DNA from: Chrysophaeum taylorii
Taxonomy: Eukaryota > Sar > Pelagophyceae > Pelagomonadales > Pelagomonadaceae
Length of the DNA: 64,000 nt
Assembly: GCA_029834535.1 (NCBI GenBank)
Contig: JAQMWT010000029.1
Location: forward strand, 124,001 to 188,000
Reading direction: 5' to 3'
Shown here: in pieces, positions 1-11,253 of the stretch
Numbering within the stretch: the first letter of the stretch is position 1
Layout: each line of letters starts with the position of its first letter
The notes under the pieces: generated by a model
Databases searched by the model: none
Told to the model about the DNA's origin: nothing
What the model saw: the letters and a program-made list of their open reading frames with translations, nothing else
Position numbers and translations under genes: made by a program

Positions 1-290
1 ATCGTGAACTTGGCGATCTCGCCGACGCGCATCGTTGGCACCGCCTCCGACCATCCCGTGATCACGCCCATCCCCACCTTGAACTCGAACGGCTGCCCGC
101 GCGACCGCGACGAATCGAACTCCTCGCCATTCGACGTCAACGTCCCCACGTAGTGCACCGTCACCTTGTCCCCCGCCTTGGGACCTACCGTCGCCGACGA
201 CGACGGCGCCGCCCGCACTATGCGTTTCATGATCGTCCCATCCCCACACACGTCCATCGCTGCATCCACGCTCTCTGCCATCGCGCTCAT
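1..290 (-). CDS. FKBP-type peptidyl-prolyl isomerase, C-terminal part beyond window
   Basis: Reading the minus strand from the ATG at 290 gives 96 uninterrupted residues to the window edge. After an N-terminal segment of about 35 residues comes [12 protein letters not shown], then [27 protein letters not shown] and MRVGEIAKF. This is the first half of the FKBP fold: the active-site Tyr, the FD pair, the F-x-F-x-V-G strand and the V-I-x-G-W loop that lines the proline/FK506 pocket are all present. FKBPs catalyse cis-trans isomerisation of proline bonds and act as chaperones; further domains such as TPRs could follow outside the window. The start has a second in-frame ATG three codons later. 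There is no clear signal peptide, so a cytosolic or nuclear protein is likely. The family call is secure; the subfamily cannot be given. Confidence 0.9.
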   Translation of the reverse strand, partial: MSAMAESVDAAMDVCGDGTIMKRIVRAAPSSSATVGPKAGDKVTVHYVGTLTSNGEEFDSSRSRGQPFEFKVGMGVITGWSEAVPTMRVGEIAKFT

Positions 291-839
291 AGTCTCGTCG
301 CTCGCAGAAAACCACAACAAACTACTTGGGCGTTCCTTCGACTTCGACGAGAGTGTTAATTAAAAGGGGGGTCAACTTCGTTCTTCGTCGATCCAAAACG
401 TGGTGGTGGTGGTGGTGGTGGTGCACATTCCTTTTTTCTTGGAGGGAGTCCACGCTATGCCACTATCCTCCAGCGAACAAGTGCGCGCACGCGCAGTGCT
501 CGAAAGACGAGCGAATTATAATTCATCGTCGTCTTCTTATTCTTCTTATTCTTCGTGTTGAGAAAAGTAGCTTGGACGAGAATGAATAGGAGGATTACGG
601 CGAAGGGCGGCGCGTGCCTGTCAGAACGAAAGAAACATGGAGGATCGCCCTCCCGACGACGACGACGACGACGGCGGCTAAAGGATCTGCTGCTAGTGCT
701 CGATCGAAGTGATGAGCACGAGGCGCGGGAACAATCAGCCTCGATCGAGTCCCGTCGGTCTGGTCGCACGTACACACACGGCACTCGATAGTCAAAGAAC
801 GCGAAGAAACAACAGGTTGGGGGGGGGCTCGGTCACAAA
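291..839. other. Intergenic, FKBP promoter side
   Basis: No gene is seen. The stretch holds a (GGT)n run at about 402-421, TTCTTATTC repeats near 535-555 and a (GAC)n run near 655-675. The short open frames running through these are repeat-driven and unconvincing. It should contain the promoter of the leftward FKBP gene and the 3' end of the leftward UEV gene. Confidence 0.6.
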
Positions 840-1403
840 TTAATAAGTCGCGGCCTCGGGCGGCTGTCTGAGGCGTTTGTTCTCCGACTTGTTCATCTCG
901 GTCCGAAGCATGTTCAGTACGTGTTCGACATCGTTGCTATACTTCCAGCCGGGACACAGCTTCTTCATGTCCTGCGCTCGCGACGGGCTCGGGAAAAGCG
1001 CACTAGGGAGAAAAGTCCGCACCACGACTCCGGTCGACGAGACGCAGCTCATGTTGATCTGGGTGGTAAACTTCACGTTCGGCGGCACCGTCGGATATCG
1101 CGGCCCGCATTCGATAAGCAGCGAGTAAAGCCGTCCTTCGAAAGGCGTCTGCGAGAGACGTAGAGCGGAAGCTCGTGCGAGCCAGTACTCACTCCGGCCG
1201 TGCCCATAATCGCCGCGTTCCAATTCGTGAGAAATATGTCCTCGGGGTCCACTAGCCCGGCGCTCACGCTCATGTCGCCTTGGCCCTTCTCAAACTTCTC
1301 CAATTCCTCAAGAAGCTACGCGCATAATAAAAACTTCAGGAAACCGCCGCGACAGGATTCAACTTACTCGAAAGTTGCGCGGCACGACCACATTATCGCC
1401 CAT
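840..1403 (-). CDS. Ubiquitin-conjugating enzyme variant (UEV, MMS2/UBE2V type), four exons
   Basis: Exons at 1368-1403, 1193-1315, 1023-1148 and 840-971 join in frame to a 138-residue protein, close to the usual 140-145 of MMS2/UBE2V. It starts MGDNVVVPRNFR-LLEELE, continues GLVDPEDIFLTNWNAAIMG and LIECGPRYPTVPPNVKF, and ends LRQPPEAATY, matching the UEV family along its length. As in UEVs, the E2 catalytic HPN...Cys segment is missing. UEVs pair with Ubc13 to build Lys63-linked ubiquitin chains in DNA-damage tolerance and signalling. The introns are 52, 44 and 51 nt with GTAAGT, GTGAGT and GTGCGG donors. The 51-nt intron is in frame and would be missed by ORF calling; removing it restores the conserved spacing after the GVV motif. 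Family call very likely correct. Confidence 0.9.
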
Positions 1404-2332
1404 CCCTCAGGACTCTAGGGAGTCCTCCCGCCGACGCTCTGCCACACGCACATCCTTGGAAAACAACATCCACTCTCACCTTGGAGGAGTAAGAAAAAAA
1501 AGCCTCTCGTCGCCACTTCCGCCGGTGCCCGTTGAAACAACAAAATGGGGCCGTTGAAAAGGAATATATATATGGGTATGGGGCCGTTGAAAAGGAAGTG
1601 TCTTGGTTTTTTCGCCCGCGCGATTTCCTTAGTATTATGCGCCAGAATTATTATCGGCAAAGCTCATCACTCGCGCGGGATGAGCCTGGCTATGAGTGAG
1701 GGACGGGACTGCTTGCGTTCGATGGGCCGTCCATGTCTGCGTCTCCTTCGAATATTTATTTGCAGCCCCGCACACGAATACGTCCTTTGCTGCTTCTCGG
1801 AATTAATCGTGCAAAATAAGTCTGTCTCTCTCTCTCTCTCCGACGTAATCCGCGAGGATGCTCTTCTTTTAGCGGCCAGGGCTTTCGGCGCCATCCTTGA
1901 CGCGCACGCAACCGCTGATGCGTGCCGATAGTGTTTGGTTTTCTAACCGCAAAATACAAATAATATACGATATAATATTAAAATAATATCATCGATATAA
2001 AATGATGTTATATTTTAATCCGTTGTTGAAAAGCTCAAATATCCAGTTTCACCACCCTGGGTAAGACTTTTTAATATTGCGTATTATTACTATTATTATT
2101 ATTATTATGAGTTGGAGGGTTTGCCGCCGCCTCCCTGAGATCTCGTTGCCCAGTAAACGATCTATGACGTCACCTTAATCTTGTAGACTCTTAGATAGGT
2201 GCTTCGGGACATTGACGAGTGTCATCGGATCCCGCAGGCTGCGTCAGCAAAGCTGCCTCGTCAAGAGTGTGTGATGAGGCCAGGATTCCCTCGGGGAGCA
2301 CCTTGGAGAGAAGTACTCGGTCCGATGCGGCG
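1404..2332. other. Intergenic with direct repeat and AT-rich patch
   Basis: No supported gene. A 20-nt direct repeat (ATGGGGCCGTTGAAAAGGAA) occurs at 1543-1562 and again about 34 nt later, and makes an open frame on the plus strand look coding. From about 1926 to 2110 the base composition switches to strongly AT-rich (ATAATAT, ATTATTATT runs), unlike its surroundings. The downstream reading frame is open from 2216, but its first ATG is at 2333. Confidence 0.5.
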
Positions 2333-3451
2333 ATGAGGTTCGCGACTCCACAGAAATGTGGTGGCGGCGCTCACAAGAAGCCCGGCGTGGTGCCAGCGCG
2401 AGGCGGGCACCCCGCTGCCAAGTCCTCGCTGCCACCACCAGCGGGTTTGGCGCGACTCCGCAGCGTGCAGTCTGGCAAGACCGCCGGGCCCAAAGAGAAA
2501 GGCTATCAGCTCAAAGTCGACGCGGCTCGAGCAGTGGGATATCGAGAAACGCTTCTTATGCAACTGAATGCCGTCGTCTTGCATTGGCCACAACAACACA
2601 AAGGTACCTCGTTGGGTGGTGCACGATCCAGTGAGGCAAACCGGCTTCTGCGCAATCTCGCGGCCGAGCTGCGTAAAGCAGGCCTTCGATGTGTCGAGAA
2701 AATTGTCGCCTGGGTCTTGAACGAAAGCGCGGAAGCGGCCTCGCCCTTGCCATTTTACTGGAACGGCAAGGACTACCTGCTCAAAATGGCAGACGACCTT
2801 GACTTCGTGGCCGATACCATCGGCTCCGACGCGTACGTTTTAAACTCCTCCTCTGATGTGCTGCGTCCTCACGCGCTGATTCAGGTGGCATGCGGGATGT
2901 TTTTGCCGCGGCAATCCGCTGTTACTGACCGAAGCGGAGATTCGAGGCGAGGGACCCACGGCGAAAATCGGACGTTTGCAAGCGGGGAGCGTCATCATTC
3001 TTGATGTCGTTCGCCGCCATCGTCAACGAGTGCAAATCAAGACTAAGTGTGCGCGCGAAGCTCAGCTCGCTACGCACAACGCCAAGCTCGAAAAGGCAAC
3101 AGGCGTCTACAAGCAGGATCATTCACCCACGGTCCATAATGCCGGTGACGACAACGCTGTCGAGGATGCCCCGCATGAGCGCCCAAGGCGGAAGCACGTG
3201 CCCCCAATCAATTTCGACAAACACCATGTTGGTGAAATTGGCGGCAGAGGTGGCGCGCGAGGTGTACGGGCTCTGCGAGCAGCAGCCGAAAAACCTGAAA
3301 AAGTCGAGCAAAACAATGCGCCGGCGGCGGCGGACAGTAGAAAAGAGCCCGAGCGTCCAGTTAACGATGAAAAGCAACCCCAACAACCTGTCGACGAAAC
3401 TCCGTCTGAGAGCTTAGAGGATTTCCAACAGAAAATGCCAAAACACATAGA

Positions 3452-3482
<31 letters not shown>

Positions 3483-6400
3483 AAAGGCTCCCAGCCAACC
3501 CAACGCCTCCAACCAAGGATGCATGCCATGACCGACGAAAGTCTCGAAGCAGAACACGTGGTTGAAATCGAAGACGCTCCCGCCGAAGTGGTTCTTGACG
3601 AGGCGCCGGCAGCTGTGGATATTTCACCACGGAATTTGGTTCGCACGCCGGTTGAGATCGACGATGAGCAAGACGATGATTACAGCATGGATGTGGACGA
3701 CGAAGAAGACGAGCAAAGTCCTGTGTTTGAGAAAAGGCCGGAAAGTGATTACCTCGACCAGTCACAAGCATCTTCGGACATGGTGGAAACCGACCCCGGC
3801 GCAGCCGACATGGTAGAAGCTAAGAACGACCAAGATGAGTCGGACCTATCCAACGACAATGCCAAAACGCCTGTTGAAATGACCAACGCTTCCCAAGCAC
3901 CTTTCCCGTCGGACCGGACAAACGAGAATGACGACTCGTGCGCGCAAGACGATGATTCAATCATAGAAGCGAGCTCAGCGATTCCGTCGCTAGCCGCGCA
4001 ATACGAGATTGACGAGTTGCTTGGCGAAGGAGCGTACGGGGTTGTGTACAGCGCGACGCACCGTAAATCAGGGCGCCGACACGCCATTAAGAAGCTCAAA
4101 TTGACGGCCGATGGCGACGAGGAGGACGAAGAGATGGCCAATTATGCGGTTGCGACTGCTCAGCGAGAGCTCAAAATTCTCCAGTGCTTGGGCGTACATG
4201 CCAATATAGTCGAGTTCACCGAAACCTGGAACGAACAAGCATCGGTCCCAAGTGGGAAGTTCGCGATGACCACGCCCGTCCTGGTCTTTGAGCTGCTGAC
4301 CATGACCGCTCTGCAGGCGCTCGACACGCAGACCACGCCTGGATTCTCACGAGAATTGTGCGTGTCCTTCATGAGAGACTTGTGCTCAAGCCTGGACCAC
4401 ATCCACAGTCTTAATATCGTGCATCGTGACGTAAAGCCAGAGAATGTACTCTTGACGGCCACGCCTGCGAATCATACAATCGAGCATATCCCAACCCTCA
4501 AACTGTGCGACTTCGGCGCCGCCCGACATCTTAACAGCAACTTGAACGGCTTGCCCGGCGCCGGTGACCTCACGCACTACATTGGAAGCCGCTGGTACCG
4601 CGCGCCCGAGATGATGGCCGGCTGTACCAACTACGGTCTGCCCGTTGACATATGGAGCGCAGCGTGCATCATGGCCGAGTTCGCAACTGGAAATCCTCTT
4701 TTCCCTGGAGAAGATGAGCTCTCCGTTCTTTCTCGCGTGACGAACGTCGTTGGGCCATTTCCACCTCATCTAGTAGCCGAGCTCACAGATCACGGAGTTC
4801 CGCCGCACGTGCTCGAGTCACTTGTTGGGCCGTATGGACTTTTCGAAACTGTCCAAGGCGGGGCGCTCGCGGCCAAGATCGGCGAGGACGCCATCGCATT
4901 GCTTCGACGCATGCTTTGTCCGAACGTCGATGACCGCCTCACCGCAAGCGAATGTCTGGCGTCGCCGGTTCTCAACAATGTAGTTCTTGCGCCACGAACC
5001 GAGGTAGAAGCCGGCAGCGTGATTTCTGACGCTTTGGACGAACCGCGTGGCGTTCGCGTATCGTTACCGTTGCACGAAGATCCACAAGTTCATCCCAGAG
5101 AGCCGCGCGTCGAGGATACGGTAGATTGGAAGGCGGCCACGTCCGCAGATGAGGACGACGAATCGACACGCGTCAGCGCGAATACTGCGCCTCGTGACAC
5201 TGATGCGCTTTCTTTGGAAAATTTTGTGGAGAAGCCCGACATACGGGCGATGGCACCGAGTCCTCCAGTGCCAAAACACACAGTCCTCGACGCGAGCGCA
5301 TATCTTGGCGAGGAACAGCGAACCAACGACGCCCCGTCTTCGGAACTCGAAGATCACGTGTCGTCGATTATCGAGCAACATCCAAGTTGGTCGGTCCCTG
5401 GGGCAGATCTGCTACGTTCCGCGTGGCTTCCGGTCTTAGTAGCTGGGGCTACCGCCGCCTTGAAGGTGCCCGAGGACCTAGCGATTCGAGCCGTGCCGTC
5501 TCTTGGACAAGCAAGGACCCTATTTCCGGACGCCGCAGATGCGCTGATGGCTCCACCATCTGATTCCGTCGACGCGTGGGTCGCCAGTTTTATGGCTCAC
5601 AAAGCGCCTTGTGGCGTGATCCGAACCTTGATTCGCACGCTGCGCTGGATCATCGATGTGGCGGTCGTACCTCGAGTCGCGATGTGCCGAGATTGGCTTC
5701 TCGCGCAGCAACAACGCGGAGAGATAACGCTCATTCAAGCTGTTGACGCAGTTGAATTGGAGGTCGGTGTTATCGACACTGTCGTTGCCGCTCGAGCAAG
5801 AACCGCAGCGCGCGTGCTCCAGTTGGCGTATCACAACATTCTGCGACAGATACCCGAACACTTCACGGATGTTGGCGCTAGCCGCTCGAGGATGCTTGAG
5901 GAGCTCGCCTCTCCAGACGCCGTTGTCGAGGACGACAGCGGAGATTATCTCGAGACGCAAGAAGCTCTTCACGACGACAACGACGACGACGACGACGACG
6001 ACAAGTCCGCACCTTATTTGGACGCAGCGCAGTCGTCAATCCCGAAGAAGCATTTTGTCGGCAACGACCAAGGCGCTGGGTCAGATGTTGGCGCCCGATC
6101 TATGGCTCTTGATGAGGCATCGATGAGCACAGTCTACCTACGCGAAAACGTGCGAGGTGCTGTGGAGGAACGGTTCCACGTGCGCAGTGTGAACGAGGCG
6201 CTCGCGGTGGTTACACCGATGCTCGTCGATACCGAGGTCGCATCTATCGCCAAGACCCAAGGAGTGAAAAAATTGGAGGCATTGTTGGGGCTGCCTTGCC
6301 TGAAGACGCATGCGGCACTCCTAAGACCAGCCTCCAAGGCTGCTCTGCTCTATGTCGCTCTATCGAGGAAGCCTCCACGTCGTCTAAACTTGGTGACATC

Positions 6401-9182
6401 GCGTAAAACAGCATGGGAAGATTGCGAGCATCTTCTCTCACGGTACACATCATGCTTGGACGCTGCTGCCGCGAAAGCTGTCGTCGAGCGGCCGCGAATG
6501 AATTGCATAGATGACGCGACAGGGGATGACCGCGTCATGTTTGGAGAAGGCAAAGCCATAGACTCAATGGAGGATTCGACAACACACGAGAACCACAGCG
6601 AAGGACAAGATTCTGCGTCTGACGAAGGTAACGCCAGTGCCTCTTCGCACTCAAGTTTCGTCATCTGCCCTTATTACCGAGCACCTTTCGGCCAAAAATA
6701 CGTCGAAGGAGTCGCTGTCGAAGAGGGCGAAGGTTTGGGACCTCGAAAGGAATTGTTCTCGATCCTCGCCGAAACAGCGCGACGAAACTGGGCGCCCGTA
6801 TCTCCGTCGCCCGCGAGGTTGTTAATCGGCGCACGACAGAGATCGGATGCCCCTAATATGATGCGTCTCGTCGTTGACGATACGCCTGCAGGACGGGACG
6901 GCTTCATCGACGATCAAAAGCGTAGTATCGGTATCGCGGGCGCTCCGGTTCCCGCGGCTCCATCAATTCGCACTCAACGACCACCGTTGTTGGCACCAGG
7001 CTATCTTCTCGCTGTCGAAGTACAGAGACCCGACGATGACAGGAACGAGGTTCTTGAATTGATCGTGGAGCAGGTGTTAGCAAATGACCAAGCCACCACT
7101 TCAAACCAAAACGAGTACGTCGTCCGTCTTAGTACATCATCAAGCGAGTTGAGCAATGCGCTCGACGCCACGGTTCCCCTGCAGGAAAACTCGGCCATTG
7201 TGCCAAACACGAGAGAAAGTAAGCTCGAATCATTTTTTGCTAGTCTGGTTGGTTCGCACGTGCAGCCTCGAATAAACGCCCAGCCACTTCTCGTTCATCG
7301 AAAAGACCTCGAGGCGCTTTGGTTGAATCCGGCGTTACCGCAGACGGCCGCAAACGCGCGTCGTTTGGCAATGCTCGGGATGTTGATCGGATCCGCGGTC
7401 TCGAATCAATGTCAATTACCGTTGGAATTACCGCCACTCTTGTTTAAAGCGCTGGGAGTTGTGAAGGATTGTCAACTTCATGCGGACGACGCGTCCTCCA
7501 TGGGCCTTGATGCCGAGGAAAACGTGTTCCGCCGCGGCGCGCGCTGTCTCGTGCCGAGACTGATTGGAGACTTCTTGCTCGCTGACGATTCCCGAGGCAA
7601 CCTGTTCCTCGACGAAGGCAAGCTTAGCTTGCTTGATCCATCCTATGCCGAGACTTCACTGTCGATCGAAGGACTCGACGATGCGAATTTTGAAGCGTTG
7701 TTGGAGCTCGAAGGTTTGAATCAAACGAGTCTGACGGAGGATCCCTTGGCCCAAGCGATGGGATGGTTCTCGCCAGACGACGGAACTGGCAGCCATGGGG
7801 CGCGGATCCGATCCGCATATTCTAAGCGCTCCTCGCTCGAGCGCAGCTGCGAGTTGGAATGGCAACTTCGTGCTATGCGACGCGGCTTCGAGCGCGCGAT
7901 GCCGCTTAGTGTCAGACGCGTCGTGCGGCCATCCGCGCAGGATCTGCAACGGATCGTGTGTGGCGCACCAGAGTTCACCGGTGATTTTAGGTTTCGCGAG
8001 GTGTTTCGTATCGTGATGGACGCTGAACTTCGCGACTGTCGGCCGCTCCATGATGCTCTTTGGGCGGTAATCGACGGAGACGATTACGACGATTCGGAGT
8101 GCGAGCGACAACACGCGAGCAGCGAGGCGACATTCAAGGAGGCACCCTATCATTTCACTCATGCGCAGCGCAGAAAGCTTCTAAAATTTATCACGGGTGT
8201 CACGCGCTTGCCGGCGAAGCACACCGAATTTATGACAATCGAACTTCCTTTCCTTCCTTTCGGCGTCGACGAGCAACGTCGCATGTTGGCAATGATCCCT
8301 CAGAGCCATACCTGCGACAATATTCTCGAGCTTCCCAACTATTGGGAGGCGTTGCTCAAGACGCGCTACCCCCAATCATCGCACGACCCTCCCGAGCGCG
8401 GCTCGCTCGACTCCGATTGCCTCGAGAATGAGCTCAGAAAACTCCTGTACGAAAAGCTCGTCATTGCCATCGAAAACGCCGAAGGTTACGGCCTGGATGC
8501 TCTCGAGCCGCACGTCAGCGCCGCTCTTGCCTCTGCAGCTGCTGGTGACGACACGGCCAGCGAAGTAATGCGGGGGGTGATGCACGACGACCTCGCGACC
8601 CGTCGAAGATCGAGCTCACACGACTACATGAACGATGACGACGATGACGATGGTGGCGACCCTAACGTCATCGGTGCATCATTCGCATCGATCCCCGCTC
8701 TCGATGCGGAGAGCGAGGCCGAACTGTCCGAACCGCCGAGCGAAGGGCTCCTACGAGGCGACGCATCAGATTCGCAGTGTGCTAACAACGCAGGTCAAAC
8801 AACATTAGATGAATCATCCAACGACGTCGCGATGGAAGCGGCAACACTCTTGGGCTTAGACGACGACGAGTCGCCTCGTCGCGAGCCAGGCGGCATGCGT
8901 AGCCAAGTTGAGGTTTCGGGTGAACAACCGATAAGCCCAGATGACGACGAAATCGCAGACTTACTTCGAGAAGCGGAAAAACACTTCGAACAAAGTCCAG
9001 CACAAGACACCACGAGAGCGAGGAACTTGATCGATGATGAGGCAACACCGCGGAGAGATGACGGTGCCACGAACGTCGAGGACGAAGACGACTATGAGTT
9101 TGAATTCAGCTTCCAACCACAGAGTAGTACACACGAGGACGAGGACGACTTTGACTTCGACGAGGTGGACTTGCTTGCGTAG
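2333..9182 (+). CDS. CMGC protein kinase fused to HECT E3 ubiquitin ligase
   Basis: Two exons (2333-2832, 2885-9182) join across a 52-nt GTACGT...TTCAG intron into 2265 residues. Residues 1-230 are a conserved-looking helical region I cannot name, followed by acidic linker with poly-Asp runs. A complete kinase domain lies at about 540-860: GEGAYGVV loop, Lys569 in HAIKK, HRDVKPEN (catalytic Asp682), DFG at 709-711, then GSRWYRAPE (APE Glu742). The WYRAPE segment points to the CMGC group (CDKL/MAK-like). A helical region follows. A HECT domain fills about 1435-2040: EGEGLGPRKELF at 1447, LGMLIGSAV, PLLFKALG, FERAMPLS, FITGVTRLP, then SHTCDNILELPNY with catalytic Cys1977, and LVIAIENAEGYGL. An acidic tail of about 220 residues follows the HECT fold. 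All catalytic motifs of both enzymes look intact. The start could lie in an upstream exon. The fusion rests on one uninterrupted 6.3-kb exon. Confidence 0.88.
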
Positions 9183-9773
9183 CTGCAACTTGCGTAGCGG
9201 CTACCTTGGAGTACGACCATCGTCCCCAATAGATGTGCACGTCCGCAGCGCAGCCCGTTCCAGCAAAAAAGCTCGGAGCTCTTGACGACGACGATCCCTG
9301 TAGATTCCTTCCTGGACAGAGGGAGAAGTGGGTACCCATATAAAAAAAATACAGTGTTGCGGAGGTTTTCCTGGATGTAAAGGCACATCGGAGTGTCCGG
9401 AGGGTGATGACCCCCAGCGGCAGGGGCTTCGACAGTAGAAAAATACGTCGGACGGGGACTTAGGTGGAGGCCGGAGCAGCTTTTTGCGCCCGGCCATTAT
9501 TCATTCAATCAGCCATTCCTCGACAAAGATGCCGAACGTGTGCGCCCGGCGATTGCGAACCCGGACTCGACGAGGGGACGGTGCGAGCTTGCACCCCCCC
9601 CCATAGAAAAGTCAGTGGTAATACCATCCGCCGCGTGTGGTGATTTGCTCTTCATGTCGGGGTTCGAATAATTGAAGCGTGTGCAAATGGCCTCATCTCA
9701 GACGCGAGGGGAGCCGTTCGAGTCCGCCGCCTCGACGAGCATGTCTATCGTGAGGTTCGCGCTGTCTGCCTAG
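9183..9773. other. Intergenic
   Basis: I see no gene, RNA gene or clear repeat here. A short in-frame ATG-to-stop stretch at 9741-9773 sits just before the next start and could act as an upstream ORF. Confidence 0.45.
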
Positions 9774-11040
9774 ATGAGCCGCCCTCAGGCGGCGGCCGCT
9801 CGTCAAAGGCAGGATGCGCCTCTGCGGCTACGAGCAACAGCAGCAGCAGCAGCAACAGCTGATGAAAACACCATGGGTGGAAAACTGAATGGGAGAAACC
9901 ATCGTCCAGCGTTCCAAAGCACCGCCGTCCAGCCACAAGACGAAAAAAGGGAATCGCGCACGCAACGACAGCTAGGTCCGCTCGTCGCGAAGGAAGCCGA
10001 GAAAAGGAATGCCGGGAGCGCTGAGGCAAGGGTGCTGGCCGCGGAGGTAGCTACTACATCCTTTGTGTTGAGAAGAAGGAGAACCGGCAGGCAGCTTTTG
10101 CCGCGCTTTCCGCGAGCATGGTCTCGTTGCAACGCGAGACGCGCCGTGAGCACGATATCCGTCGTCCGGCGATCCTCGCCGCGCAGGCGAGCTCGAGGCC
10201 GGCGAAGCGCGCGTACTCCAACACCGACGTTTGCAGCGGCGTCACCTCTCGTGATTCTTCGCTAATCTGTGACGTAGGCGAGCGTGCGTCTTTTTTTTTG
10301 ACTCGTGAGGTGCGAGATTCGCAGGCGACAAAGCGTGAGCTCTCGCCGCGGCATCGTCGCCGACGTTCGCGCAGTCGTCGCCAAGCCGAACATAGCGCCT
10401 CCGAGCTCGAGCGGTGAGTCGTGCCATATCCGTAAACAAGCAGGAACAACAGTCTTCGCGTGCGTCTGCAAGACGTCGAGGACGCCTTGGACCGGCAACG
10501 CGTCGTCGACGACCGGCGCCGTTCGAACGAGCCAGCTCAGTTCATCGTTGATTCGGCGTTCCCCACCGACGGTCGGTTCTTTTGCCGTACATGCTCATAC
10601 GGCCGCCGCAGATGAAACTGTCTCGTCGGAATCTCTTCCGGAGGAGCAGGCCTTTGTTCCTTCGAGATGGCGCTTCTTGATGTCCAAGTAGGTAGCTCGC
10701 TAGATGCTCTACTAACCTGTCCCGCAGCGCGCGCGCGAAACCCATTGAAGGACGAGATTCCTTCTCTTCGGTGCAGTCGGCACAGCCCCGGCGTCCGTCG
10801 TCCATCTTCTCTTCTCTTCTCTTCGAGGATCTATTATTAAGCTCCTTTTCCTTCCTTTGTTGTGGATTCGCCGCCCAGGCTGAATCGGTTGTGGATCTCA
10901 AAGCACACGCGGCCTCCTACATCAGCTTCCTTCGCGAGAAGATGCACGATGGTCACGACCATCAACAACGGGAGACCGAGGACGACGACGACGACGACCA
11001 GTCGCCCTGGGAGGAAGCACGGCCCCACCGCGCTTCGTAA
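9774..11040 (+). CDS. Basic coiled-coil protein, six exons, function unknown
   Basis: Exons at 9774-10046, 10091-10273, 10325-10413, 10444-10571, 10612-10687 and 10728-11040 join in one frame into about 353 residues. The frame closes at every junction, which is the main support. The product has an Ala/Gln-rich start, charged helical stretches (GPLVAKEAEKRNAGSAEARV, VRLQDVEDALDRQRVVDD), an Arg/Ser-rich basic patch, and an acidic C terminus with a DDDDDD run. No catalytic motif or known domain is visible. Introns are 44, 51, 30 (or 27), 40 and 40 nt; the last has a textbook TACTAAC branch site. The final exon may contain one more in-frame intron before AESVVDLKAH. The exact start is uncertain. 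Confidence 0.55.
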
Positions 11041-11253
11041 TCGATCAAAATAAAATCGCGTTGCCTGCCCCCCCCACTTTTAGAAATCATGATTTTAAAA
11101 ACACTACTCTCGACCCGACCCCTCGGTAGTGGTGCACTACCAAACTGTAGTCCGTTGAAGAGTTGAAGGGTAGTCAAATTCCCTCTGTTGGGACGGAGCT
11201 GTTGCTGCTGCTGACCGGGTGGGTGTCTCTCTCTGTGAGGAAGGGCGGATCAC

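Noticed and set aside
1545-1931. 128-residue plus-strand frame
   Set aside because: Starts inside a 20-nt direct repeat and shows no domain or codon pattern.
2219-2332. Upstream extension of the kinase-HECT frame from a GTG at 2219
   Set aside because: No ATG in this part; a nuclear eukaryotic gene should start at ATG, so 2333 was chosen.
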